Assembly (NCBI GenBank): GCA_027627225.1
Contig: CM051038.1
Span: 46,093,343-46,157,342 of the forward strand
Direction: 5' to 3'
DNA length: 64,000 bases
From: Congeria kusceri
Taxonomy: Eukaryota; Mollusca; Bivalvia; Myida; Dreissenidae
Below, piece after piece: positions 50,001-57,137 of the stretch; within the stretch, counting starts at the first letter, position 1; each line of letters opens with the position of its first letter. Made by a program: the position numbers and the translations under genes. The notes under the pieces were generated by a model. The model ran no database searches, was not told where the DNA came from, and saw only the letters and a program-made list of their open reading frames with translations.

Positions 50001-51565
50001 GCATCAATGTTGCTTTTGTCCTTCACAAATCATTCTTAAAACAAAATTCTGAATAATTTAAACCTCTCTATTTTAGCTTGATTGCAGCGAAAGCCTTAGG
50101 CTTATAGAGACACTCTCGAATCCATTTCCTGGGTAGAACCAGTACTTTGTGTCTTTGGGGGGAGATCTTGAGAACGCTCCCAGAGTGGGGATCGAACCAG
50201 GGACCTCCCTATCACTAGGCGGACACCATATCCACTACGCCACTGCGACCTTTCTGTATTCTGTAATTCTGTAATTTGGTGGGTGAATACCAAAAACAGG
50301 TCCAAATTGACAGCTTCCTTAGAATGGAACAATTTCAAGAACATTCTTTATTCTTGTGTCTTAAGTCTAAGAATAAGTTGGTGAATATGGACCATTATGT
50401 CGACCCAAGGTCACTTAAGGTCACGGTGGCGTAGTGGATATTGTGTCCGCCTAGCGATTGGGAGGTCCCGGGTTCGATCCCCACTCTGGGAGCGTTCTCA
50501 AGATCACCCCCCAAAGACACCAAGTACTGGTTCTACCCAGGAAACGGACTCAAGAGTGTTGCTATAAGCCTAAGGCTTTCGATGCAATCGAGCTAAAATA
50601 AATAGGTTTAAACTAAACAAGGTCAGTTTATATTTTCAAAGTGAAGTTGTTGTTGCTTCAGTCAGTTGATATTTTCAAAGTCAAGTTGTTTTATTTTTTC
50701 CGTAGAGAAATATCTCCTATGTGAAATTATTAATAGCATTTGGGAGGAATGATGCAGGTGCAATTCGACCTTGTGTCGAACCAAGGTCAGTTTGTAATTA
50801 AGCAAAGTTTTTCTTTGTTCCCATTCAAAAATATCGACTACATGAAATTGTCAATAGCATTTGGGAGGAATGACATATTTGCAATTTGACTTTGTCAACA
50901 TTAGATCAGTTTATGATTTTCAAAGTGAAGTTGTTGTTGTTTTTTCCATAGAGGAATATCTAATACATGAAATTGTTAATAGCATTTGGGAGGAATTAAA
51001 TCTTGCAGTGTGAAAAATGAAAGTAGCATAGTTTTTTCATGGGGACAGACTGTGAATAAGTTTGCATTTGTAATGCTTAATCACTTGATTTTTGTAATGC
51101 AGGGTAATGTATATTGGTTATTCTTCTTTGTATTATTTATGTACAGTTTACCATATTTAATCTATATTTTCAGGCACTTTCTAAAAAGGAATTAAATTGC
51201 AATATATGTTTCCTGACAGGTACTAATTAGCTTTTAACACCCATTACATTCAAAGTTTCACAGGACTCTTTTATAAATATTTGGACCCTGAAAAAAATGT
51301 TTTTTTATGAGTCTGAAAACATAAATTTAATAAGGTATTTTCCATTCTTGCATTGTAGTTTCGAATGTTCAAATCCTATTTTCGGCACAACAAAGAACCC
51401 GCACAATCCTAACCGGGGCCCTGGGGGCTCATCAGGCGGGGAGGGGGCCATTTTAGGGGCCGAGGCTTCCATTCTGGGCTGGGGCAGCGACATAGGGGGC
51501 AGCCTTCGAATTCCTAGTAGCTTCTGTGGAGTGTGCTGTCTAAAGCCTACGGCTGGGAGACTGGG
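29042..51565 (+). CDS. FAAH: Fatty-acid amide hydrolase-like gene, N-terminal half (7 exons)
   Basis: The predicted membrane enzyme of the amidase-signature family hydrolyses fatty-acid amides such as anandamide and oleamide. Visible exons total 815 nt (271 codons), against roughly 580 residues for FAAH, so the C-terminal half is missing from the window. A hydrophobic segment ([18 protein letters not shown]) near residues 22-39 is the N-terminal anchor, followed by a basic stretch. The catalytic triad is complete: Lys in PISVKENYY, Ser in [10 protein letters not shown] and nucleophile Ser in [11 protein letters not shown]. The spacing Lys-75-Ser-24-Ser equals that of mammalian FAAH (142/217/241), which supports the junctions of exons 4 to 7 as numbered here. 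All junctions keep phase. I prefer FAAH over the FAAH2 branch because of the NLPQSM and CSNPIFG motifs. No frame damage is seen, so this is probably a live gene. Introns are crowded with repeats. Confidence 0.82.
29752..30231. mobile_element. TTAA-flanked TIR element carrying a tRNA-like sequence (copy A)
   Basis: A 480-bp unit between two TTAA sites (29748-29751, 30232-30235). The ends are AGGGACCTGTTCACAGATT and the near-exact inverse AATCTGTGAACAATTCCCT. TTAA duplication with short inverted ends is typical of piggyBac- or Kolobok-mobilised elements. In the middle sits a tRNA-like sequence (30043-30112) followed by a T run. It has no coding capacity. It lies in the proposed FAAH intron 1. 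Confidence 0.75.
30043..30112 (+). repeat. tRNA-like core of element copy A
   Basis: TGGCCGAGTGGTTAAGGCGA is a good A-box and D-arm. CTTTTAA resembles an anticodon loop with TTT at the anticodon position, and CCCAGGTTTGAATGCTGG forms a plausible T-arm. The anticodon stem does not pair well and the acceptor stem pairs only at its tip. A T run follows, like a polymerase III terminator. It is tRNA-derived but probably not a functional tRNA. Confidence 0.55.
30648..31369. mobile_element. PIF/Harbinger-like MITE with an internal minisatellite
   Basis: 722 bp with inverted ends AGGCCCCGTCACACTGCTGC and its inverse (GTGTGACAGGGCCT), and TTA on both sides (30645-30647, 31370-31372). A 3-bp TTA duplication is the mark of PIF/Harbinger transposition. 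The right half is taken up by eight 32-bp tandem units. The minus-strand 142-codon frame across it has no domain and is partly made of the repeat. Confidence 0.78.
31050..31305. repeat. 32-bp minisatellite, 8 copies
   Basis: Eight consecutive 32-bp units starting ACATGTGTACAATACC fill exactly 256 bp, with only a few substitutions (an ACTTGTG variant in the last unit and a CAACATG variant in the third). It lies wholly inside the TTA-flanked element. Confidence 0.93.
31373..33129. other. Intronic AT-rich DNA, no gene recognised
   Basis: Contains a short repeated motif, TCATGGAA/AATCTTGATAC, at about 31690-31850. At 32648-32740 a segment beginning CAGGGCCCTCAATC carries CGGCCCCATTCCC, resembling the inner end of the hAT-like element at 34044. 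No second end was found, so it is probably a truncated relative. Confidence 0.45.
33130..33228. repeat. Fold-back inverted repeat
   Basis: GGATGGCGATAAAAAA at 33130 is inverted as TTTTTTTATCGCCATC ending at 33228, with about 70 bp between. It could be a tiny fold-back element. Confidence 0.6.
33776..33865. repeat. 30-bp tandem repeat, 3 copies
   Basis: Three imperfect 30-bp units of the form GGATAG-ATGTTC-GATTTTATCTTGGAGT. Non-coding. Confidence 0.85.
34044..35249. mobile_element. hAT-like non-autonomous TIR element with 5-bp TSD (copy 1)
   Basis: 1206 bp beginning CAGTGTTTTTTTTTTGGCC and ending GGTGAAAAAAACACACTG. Exact 5-bp duplications, ATATG, flank it (34039-34043, 35250-35254). It shares terminal bases and duplication length with 39472-40488. 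CAG-starting ends with 5-bp duplications fit a hAT5-like group better than classical 8-bp hAT elements. No transposase is present. Its end lies 57 bp upstream of FAAH exon 2. Confidence 0.72.
35307..35494 (+). CDS. FAAH: FAAH-like, exon 2 (membrane anchor)
   Basis: Acceptor CATTGTAG, donor AGG/GTATTC. It encodes about 62 residues: a cysteine-containing lumenal-type start, a roughly 18-residue hydrophobic helix, then [18 protein letters not shown], a basic and helical stem that should lie on the other side of the membrane. It ends in phase 0. Confidence 0.75.
35531..36154. repeat. Repeat beginning ATGCCCGCGGCATCTTGATG (two adjacent partial copies)
   Basis: Starts 36 bp after the exon 2 donor. 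The first unit has a roughly 180-bp internal period (AGATTTTAC..., CACCAACAC..., TTGACCTTGACC). A second start at about 35983 (GGTATCTTGATGCGTGAGGC) opens a shorter copy. The same family recurs at 43184-43783. Confidence 0.75.
36369..36590 (+). other. Unrecognised open stretch in intron
   Basis: A 94-codon frame with several cysteines ([16 protein letters not shown]) and no frame break, ending in G runs. I recognise no family. It may be a scrap of a transposon protein. It has no obvious splice sites and is not part of the FAAH model. Confidence 0.3.
37155..37268 (+). CDS. FAAH: FAAH-like, exon 3
   Basis: 38 codons in phase 0 between TTTTAG and AAG/GTAATT. It encodes the helical segment typical of the amidase start: [15 protein letters not shown] and VLKAYQAK, corresponding to the 'choose L, leave R, A..vl.aY' region of FAAH. 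Confidence 0.85.
37307..37680. mobile_element. TTAA-type TIR element with tRNA-like core (copy B, truncated, inverted)
   Basis: Begins 38 bp after the FAAH exon 3 donor at TTAA, with AGGGACTTGTTCACAGATG. It matches copy A internally in the opposite orientation, including the tRNA-like sequence on the minus strand at about 37438-37505 (GGTTCGAACCCAGGACCTCC on the plus strand). Homology stops near 37680, so the far terminal repeat is lost. Confidence 0.7.
37752..39225. mobile_element. Tandem-cored element beginning TAGCTCACCTGA (copy 1)
   Basis: Starts TAGCTCACCTGAACACAAAG and ends CTCAGGTGAGTGTCCTAGGG...CTCTTGTTTT. The ends share a short inverted CTCACCTGA motif. The core is about seven or eight imperfect repeats of roughly 180 bp, each with GCAAGGCCCAGAGG and CCTCTACAAAGATTGTTCAA. 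It resembles Helentron-associated (pearl/CvE-like) bivalve elements, which also have tandem cores. That assignment is from memory and not proven. Confidence 0.65.
39226..41500. repeat. Array of about 150-bp tandem repeats, interrupted at 39472-40488
   Basis: Imperfect units containing AATAACTTGAGAA, TTTAATGAAACTTCATA, GATACCTTATAT and GGTCAAGGTCACTGTTACTA recur about every 140-150 bp. Roughly ten copies are visible, split by a younger hAT-like insertion. Non-coding. Confidence 0.82.
39472..40488. mobile_element. hAT-like non-autonomous TIR element with 5-bp TSD (copy 2)
   Basis: 1017 bp starting CAGTGTTTTTTTTTCAG and ending AAAAAAAAACGCTG, with TCAAG on both sides (39467-39471, 40489-40493). 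Removing it restores the GGTCAAGGT motif of the satellite array it landed in. Same family as 34044-35249. Confidence 0.8.
41630..41750. repeat. Terminal fragment of the TTAA/tRNA-like element family
   Basis: About 120 bp matches the end of copy A in inverse orientation (GGAATCGGTGACAAAAAG, then CTGTGAACAGGTCCCTTTA). The tRNA-like part is absent. Confidence 0.75.
41828..42120. repeat. Second satellite block beginning TAGCTCGACTTTTC
   Basis: Opens with TAGCTCGACTTTTCAAAG and continues with two units of the array found at 39226-41500. It suggests that the array belongs to an element with a TAGCTCGAC start. Confidence 0.6.
42994..43050 (+). CDS. FAAH: FAAH-like, exon 4
   Basis: 19 codons in phase 0 between TTTTCAG and ATG/GTAATT, reading [19 protein letters not shown]. 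This is the family segment in which most amidases have a Thr/Asn-rich 'N....' motif. The tiny exon is supported by continuity with both neighbours. Confidence 0.82.
43184..43783. repeat. Repeat beginning TTATGCCCCCGGCGTCTTG, about 180-bp core units
   Basis: Three tandem units (TAGATTTTACCGTTTCGTC..., TTTGACCTTGACCTAATTTG) between a GGCGTCTTGATGCGGGAGGC start and an ACAGAATCTTGTTTCC end. Same family as 35531-36154. Confidence 0.8.
43784..45464. other. Intronic AT-rich DNA
   Basis: No coding or RNA feature recognised. A fragment at 45208-45300 (CTGTATTCCAGAAACATCTTA) matches the end of the TIR element at 51576-52185. A stretch at 44000-44100 may be another repeat but has no visible ends. Confidence 0.45.
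45465..45722. mobile_element. hAT-type MITE with 8-bp TSD
   Basis: 258 bp with inverted ends AGCCCGTATTCACAAAGCTC and its inverse (GAGCTTTGTGAATACCAGCC). It is flanked by TTTCTCAG and ATTCTCAG, an 8-bp duplication with one mismatch. Confidence 0.78.
45866..45958 (+). CDS. FAAH: FAAH-like, exon 5 (catalytic lysine)
   Basis: 31 codons ending ATG/GTATGT. It contains [16 protein letters not shown], with the catalytic Lys of the Ser-Ser-Lys triad. The acceptor (TTTGAAG) lacks a good pyrimidine tract, so the left edge could shift by a few codons. Confidence 0.82.
46069..46327. mobile_element. Palindromic MITE, GGCGCGTCGTG family (copy 1)
   Basis: About 255 bp with long inverted arms: outer CGTCGTGTGAAAACCGGTC and inverse, inner GGATTAGCCTGTGCAGTC paired with its own inverse on each side. 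Each half can form a secondary hairpin. Flanks on both sides contain ACATTT. Other copies lie at 54012 and 63861. A recurrent family. Confidence 0.85.
46849..47044. repeat. 28-bp minisatellite, 7 copies
   Basis: Seven exact-length units of the form GTAAATGTATAGTCCAGATT plus GTATGGGG, with degraded partial units on both sides. Because 28 is not a multiple of three and no frame has stops, it creates spurious long minus-strand frames. Confidence 0.95.
47045..49807. other. Intronic AT-rich DNA
   Basis: No gene recognised. A C-run (about 47606-47620) and a second fragment of the 51576 element family near 47520-47580 are present. 49380-49760 shows GAAAATTC/GGGAATTT motifs resembling 31690-31850. 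Confidence 0.45.
49808..49941 (+). CDS. FAAH: FAAH-like, exon 6
   Basis: 134 nt between CTGAACAG and GATGAC/GTAGGT, ending two bases into a codon. It begins [12 protein letters not shown] and ends [18 protein letters not shown], the conserved loop and strand before the serine-rich signature. Confidence 0.88.
49961..50393. mobile_element. MITE with inverted ends GGCCCATATTCACCAAC, hosting a SINE
   Basis: 433 bp with about 30-bp inverted ends (GGCCCATATTCACCAACCC; inverse GTTGGTGAATATGGACC). It begins 20 bp after the FAAH exon 6 donor. Its middle is filled by a minus-strand SINE (about 50058-50250). No clear target duplication. Confidence 0.72.
50058..50250 (-). repeat. tRNA-derived SINE, minus strand
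   Basis: The minus strand shows GGTCGCAGTGGCGTAGTGG (A-box), GGTTCGATCCCCACTCTGG (B-box), then a shared body ending AGCTAAAATAGAG. It is about 85-90 % identical by eye to the plus-strand copy at 50424-50618. Confidence 0.8.
50424..50618 (+). repeat. tRNA-derived SINE, plus strand, with AAGGTCA TSD
   Basis: 195 bp: head with GTGGCGTAGTGGATATTG and GGGTTCGATCCCCACTCTGG, then a body ending GAGCTAAAATAAATAGG. AAGGTCA flanks it at 50417-50423 and 50619-50625, a plausible 7-bp duplication. Such SINEs are transcribed by RNA polymerase III and mobilised by a LINE in trans. Confidence 0.8.
50640..51000. repeat. About 115-120-bp tandem repeat, 3 units
   Basis: Units with CAAAGTGAAGTTGTTGTTG, AGAAATATCTCC and AATAGCATTTGGGAGGAAT repeat three times with moderate divergence. 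Non-coding. Confidence 0.8.
51359..51565 (+). CDS. FAAH: FAAH-like, exon 7 (amidase signature)
   Basis: 207 nt between CATTGTAG and CTGGG/GTATGT. It holds the amidase signature [10 protein letters not shown], then [18 protein letters not shown] and [10 protein letters not shown], including both catalytic serines. It is markedly GC-richer than its introns. It ends two bases into a codon; the next exon was not found in the remaining 12.4 kb. Confidence 0.92.
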
Positions 51566-51575
51566 GTATGTATGT

Positions 51576-52185
51576 CCTGGGGCCATATGCAAGAAACATC
51601 TTAAGTTTATCTTAAAATATTTCACTTTTGTTTTCGTTGTTGTTATGAAGTATATCTAACACGACATTTAAATGTGTGTCATATATATACACCTATAAAT
51701 TTACATTTAAGGCCATCCTTAAAAAAATTTTTGTTTGCGGTAACCCGACTGACTCACGAAATTAGGCCCGACTCACAAGTTTTAATAGGATTCCGTGAAG
51801 CAAATTTGATTTTCTATTAGAAAATGTTAGTTATATATTCATATTTTGTTCGTAATTAATTCATAATGTTTTTATATCAACTAAACACTGCATTCTAATA
51901 ACTTTGCAATAATATTTTCAAACAATATCCCACTGGCATACACTAAGCAATGTGATTTGCTCTTGTATTTTGTGTTAAGACAATTTGGTCCGTGTCTAAG
52001 GGTCGTCTACCAATGTTCCCACCAAAAAACAATAAATAAATAAAAATAAAATAAAAATCGACCTACCTACCCACCTTGAAAATTCTGGGTCGCGTTACCA
52101 CAAACTTGGAATATAAACATAAAGGAAAATGATGATAAATATTTTTTAAGTTAAGGATAAGATGTTTCTGGAAAACAGTCCCAGG
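51576..52185. mobile_element. TIR element beginning CCTGGGGCCATATGCAAGAA
   Basis: Starts 11 bp after the FAAH exon 7 donor. The ends CCTGGGGCCATATGCAAGAA and the inverse of TTCTGGAAAACAGTCCCAGG share about 14 of 20 bases, followed by a matching ACATCTTA block. Partial copies lie at 45208 and about 47520. No transposase. Probably a hAT-like MITE; target duplication unclear. Confidence 0.65.
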
Positions 52186-52880
52186 GGTGTTTGTCTTTTG
52201 AGAGCAAAATTTAGATAAAATATAGAAATAATACTGCTTGAATGCTTTTAATATTGTGCATAATAGAAAGTAAATAATATAAATTATTCACCATGCAATT
52301 AACAAGTCAGCACAGTAAGAAAATAGAGTCAGTTCCTTATCTATACATCTATACATGAGATTGTATATCAGAGGCATATATTTTCAGAAAATGTCTGAAC
52401 AGAATAAGTAAGTGTACTTATAAATTTCTTGTTACTCTGTAGCATATTTGCTTCATTTACATGAACATTTAAAATCATGAAGTTTTCATGAACATTCAAC
52501 ATCATAAAGTTTTTATATCACCATTATGTAGCCTCCACTGCCAAGTTAGTATTTAAAAAATCGTACAATCAATTCTCGTTTCAATGCTTATTATGTTGAC
52601 AACAATATATTTTCATTGCAAAGTTTTCTTTTCAGAATTTGTTTTTGAAAATATTAATTGTTATTGTTTGTGGTGTATTTGTGAATGTGAGATCACCTGA
52701 AACAAAAACTTTGTTTAACATGTGTAATAAATAATTTTGCCTGTCTGACTATTAATTATATATGATTCATTTATTTAGATGTGAATGGCCAATTTTGAAA
52801 TTGTTTGTGGTATGGTTATAAATTATCATAAATAATAAATCATGGTTTCTGGGAGCACTCTGAGAGGTTTCATACTTAAT

Positions 52881-53688
52881 ACCGTATATTCTCTAATAAA
52901 CTCCCCCGCAGGGGCTTTACAGTTTCCCAAATGGGGGCATTTAACAGTCAAATCAAAACTGGGTAACTTTTTACAGGAGTATTGCTACTTCAGAATATCG
53001 TAAGAACATTGTTGATCAATGAAATTGAATGAATACAGAAAAATATAACAAATCTAGTTCTGGCTTCGATGACTTTTCGAAAGCGAAAGTTACATCTGAT
53101 ACGTTTGAAGTGCACATGTCAGATAATGACGATGCTGAATAATAAAAAAATGAACCAATCGATTGGTGCCGAAAAAGTCAGCGAGAGCTATCAGAAAATT
53201 CTGTCAGTAGCAGGTGCAGGAGGTACGATCAAGCACAGGTTTTAGGATTGATTTTCTAATTCACAACCCATCACACGCGATTTGTACATTGTATACAAAC
53301 ATTAGTGGCGTAAACAAACAAACTGAAACAAACTGACAGCTCTTTTATTTCAACGGCCAATCAGTCCTGTAAAATTTAACTGTATGGCATTATAATGGAT
53401 GGGTCGGGTGGTCGGGGCCATTTTTGGGTGAGACTGCACTAATATGAGTCCATTTCTTGTTATTCTGTCATTTATATCAGTCTGTGAAAAACATTATTAT
53501 ATGACTGTATAGCTCATTGTGAAAACATTTCTTTCAAGATTTACAAATACAGGGGTCCTGCATGCATTTGCATTGAGTGTTTAAAAGCAAAGTGAGGGCG
53601 TTAATTAGGCATCAAGGTTTGGTTGTTATACAAAATTGGGGGGAGGGGCGTTTATTAGGGTGGGGGCATTTATTACAAAATATACGGT
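52881..53688. mobile_element. 808-bp TIR element beginning ACCGTATATTCTCTAATAAA
   Basis: The ends are ACCGTATATT (52881) and AATATACGGT (53688), with about 27-bp imperfect inverted repeats that include a C-run/G-run (CCCCC...GGGGGC). AT flanks it on both sides. Superfamily not assigned. Confidence 0.75.
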
Positions 53689-54011
53689 ATATTATGTGTA
53701 AGTCAGGTATGTTCAGTGTATTTTCAGACAAGTCTTCTTTAAGATCATTTACTAACAAAAATCTACGAGTTCATGTAACATTCATCATGTAATGATGCAT
53801 TTAATAGTCTTGTTCGTTGGTGTGGTTGTCTATGTCACTTTAAAGGGACTCGTCACATTTTCATTTCTGGGATGTAAAATTATGTATATTAAAACAAAAA
53901 CATATAAAACCTGGGCTCTTTTGATAGTCTGGGGATCAGGCTCAGGACTTAGGATTTGTGGAAAATTATCGCAACAAATTGGGGGAAAAGTACATGATTT
54001 TAAATACATTT

Positions 54012-54270
54012 GAGGTGTGTCGTAGGAAAACCAGACTTAATGCGTGTGTGTAAAGCATCGTCCCGGATTAGCGTGTGCAGTCCGCACAGGCTAATCCAGG
54101 ATGGCACTTCCGCCTACAGTGGATTTATGTTTAGAAGAGAATTAATTGAAACAGAATATACCGTAAAAGTGGAAAGTGCCATCCTGGATTAGCCTGTGTG
54201 GACTGCACAGGCTAATCCGGGCCGACACTTTACACACATGCATTAAGCCCGGTTTTCCCACGACATTCCA
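54012..54270. mobile_element. Palindromic MITE, GGCGCGTCGTG family (copy 2)
   Basis: Same architecture as 46069-46327 (GTCGTAGGAAAACCAGAC outer arm, GGATTAGCCTGTGTGGAC inner arm), again with ACATTT on both sides. Confidence 0.85.
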
Positions 54271-55690
54271 CATTTAAACAAAGTTTAGCTTGGGGGTTAT
54301 GGCTATATTCTGCCCCTGTTACCTAATAGTCACGGCTGTTGGGGTTGGAAATATGCCAAACCCGGACAAAATTAGAACAGAAATAAAACTTGGATTATCA
54401 TTTAGTCCAATACCACAAAGTTCGCTAAAAATTACTGCTTGGGAAACTGTACAATCTAAAATGGCCGCCAAAATTGTGAAAAATAACCCTTCACTCATTA
54501 ATACTACCAGCAGTGTGTATTTACCGATCAGAATGTTTTGAATGTTCAAAACAATCACTAGTATGTTGAATTACACAAACAAAGAGAGGTTTTTATAATT
54601 TTGTTGGCCCATGCGCTTAAATATTTAGTATAATTTGGGAAAAAAAAGGTTTTTATTTTCGATTTAAGCAATATACGTACTTTTTGTTTTTGTTGCATCA
54701 AATATATATCTCCAAATTACTTAAAATTTGAGCTAATATGATGAAGAAATGCCATGTCAACTTATCTTGGCAGTTTTGGACAAGTTCTGAGGTCATTTAG
54801 AATAAAAAAATGCATTGCCAGTGGGTGGGGTAACATATAATACGCAATGTAACAATAGGCAAGCATTCCGTTTTCTCTGAACTTACGCTGGTCCAAACAC
54901 AATGTTCAGCTTAAAAATACAGCAATTGTGACAAGATAGTGGTTACTAGAATTTGATCCATGTATTTGAAGAACAAATTGCATAGTACATAAATACTCCA
55001 AAAGGAAGGGGGAAATCTACGTATAGCAGATGCGGGGCGCCGAGATCCAGTACATACTACTTCTATAATATTGTTTTGCATGGTCAGTTTGTACTGCAAT
55101 CCTTTAATTACTCAAGGTATATGCAGTACTAATTTTAGAAGTTACAGTTGAGTAATTGTTCAATTACATTTAGATCTGAAAGTATCTACAATTGTTTAGA
55201 GTTGTTTCCCTTTGTTATACTTTTTTCATTAAAAGTGCAGACTGCCAAATGTAAAGAGCATGTTATTATTCCATTAGATCACTGAAATTGCACTGTTATT
55301 TGCCCATTTAGTTCCAGTTTGGGTACCTAAGTTACATTTTACCATTTTATTGTCACGTTAAATTTATTGAATTAAATATGATTATTCAAACATACCAAAT
55401 AGTAGCTAAATATTCGGACTATCAACACTTATTCGGATAACACATAAAACTGTGATTTTCAATGCTATTGTTAATCACATTTCAAAATTTCTTTTAAATA
55501 TGATAAGCAATCTCAATTTTTTCTTATTGATAACATTAGAATAATGAAATAATCATTATTGGTCACAATTGTACAGGGGTGTGTGCTCCGTTGCTGTGCG
55601 TGCATGCAGACCAAGCTGGATCACAATGTCCATTTAGCAACGTTGCCAATATTAATTTCCCTAACAATAACGGTGTAGTATGTGAACTTT
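54271..55690. other. AT-rich DNA, nothing recognised
   Basis: No known coding motif on either strand. I searched it for the next FAAH exon (the segment after KPT..GRL) and found none. Confidence 0.5.
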
Positions 55691-55699
55691 AGACTGTTA

Positions 55700-56260
55700 T
55701 AATAGTATTTATAATAATTCTGCTTAATTGCTGGTCAGAGTAATGGTCCTTGGTCAGTGACCTAACATAATGACCCCAAAGACACGTATAATATTTCAGT
55801 TGAATATCTGTAGTAGTTACAGAGATATGTACTTGTTGCACGCAAGTCTTAACCTGAATTTTTTGCAAGTACAAAAGGGTCATAATTCTGCTAAAATGCT
55901 GGTCATAGTTTTGGGTCATGGCCAGTGTCCTCATAAATTGGCCATGAAGACATGTGTGGCGTTACAATTGAATATCTGTAGTAGATATAGAGATATGGAG
56001 TTGTTGCACGCAAACTGTAACCTGAATTTTGACAAAGTAGAAAAAGGGGCATATTTCGGTTAAATTGTAGTTCAGAGTTATGGGCCTTGGTCAGTGAACT
56101 TACATAAACACCCGTAGGACATGTTTGAAGTTTCAGTTGAATATCTGTAGTAGTTACACAGATGCGGAGTTGTTTGACACAAACCTTAACCAGAGCATTA
56201 ATACGCCGATGCCGACAAAGGGATAAGTAGCATAGCTCGAACTATTCTGTGAATAGTCAA
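55700..56260. repeat. About 170-bp tandem repeat, 3 units, with CGAACTATTC end
   Basis: Units with TTGGTCAGTGA, TTTCAGTTGAATATCTGTAG and TTACAGAGATATG repeat three times. The block ends in TAGCTCGAACTATTCTGTGA, a terminal motif shared in kind with 41828. Confidence 0.8.
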
Positions 56261-56261
56261 G

Positions 56262-56311
56262 CTAAAATAAATAATAATAATAATTATTAATAATAATAAT
56301 AATGATAATAA
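56262..56311. repeat. AAT microsatellite
   Basis: Mostly uninterrupted AAT/TAA units directly after the tandem-repeat element. Confidence 0.95.
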
Positions 56312-56312
56312 T

Positions 56313-57137
56313 GTGTCTGGGGTGATCCTGGGCTGTCCGTGTCCACAACTTGTTGAAAATAATGTATCGATTAGCCCCGGACAAGCACGATACCAATACG
56401 GAACAACACGGCTGCTACACATACCAACACAGCTGCTTTGCGGACCAACACGGTTTGATCGACCTTCCCTGACCATACCGGTAGTTTTAAGCATGTATAA
56501 ACCTTCCAGGACAGTACCCGAACCAAGCAAGACCACGCCGGACCATCAAGGACCCAATACGGTCAACCAAGGACCCAACACGGATCAGATGTTGGATCTT
56601 CCAGGGATCTTCCGCCACCATTCAGGACGTTGGTGTGACTGTAGCTTTAACAGCATGGTGGCAGCATCAGCAATGATGAAGACGCGAAAATTCAGCTATT
56701 CATACGAAAGCCATGCTGGTCATTTCCAATCTGGGCCAGTCCGTTGCGGTTCCGTAGCTCAATGGTGCTGGTCCGTGCTGGGCCTAGGCGGTCCGTGCCA
56801 GTCCTGGAGGTCGAAGATGATCCGTGATGAAATTTGTACTAACACCGTGGTGGGTTCGGGGTCATCCTTTGCCAACCAGGATGGTCCTAGACATTACCGA
56901 GATGATCCATAGTGGTTGCTTGGTGGCACCGTGATGATAGCGTGTGGATCCATAGTGTTACTGTGTTAATTGCATCCTGCATTGTTCTCCGTGAATTGAT
57001 GGTCGAGGGTACCGTCGACGCTATTTGCGTAAATTCCATCCGATCACCTCACATCAAGGCCTCTCTTGGTCGGGGATTATCTTGGGTAATCCTGGATGGT
57101 TCTTGTGTAATCCGGCGTTAGTGTGACTGTAGCTTTA
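56313..57137 (+). other. GC-richer block with a 199-codon open frame, origin unknown
   Basis: Composition changes sharply at the microsatellite and back near 57140. A plus-strand frame runs to 56910 with no start preference I can defend; its protein is proline/serine-rich and matches nothing I know. The block is full of short inverted motifs (ACCAACACGG versus GGTCCGTGCTGG), and a 16-18-bp sequence, GTGTGACTGTAGCTTTA, occurs at 56631 and 57121. It may be a fold-back or composite repeat, not a gene. Confidence 0.4.
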
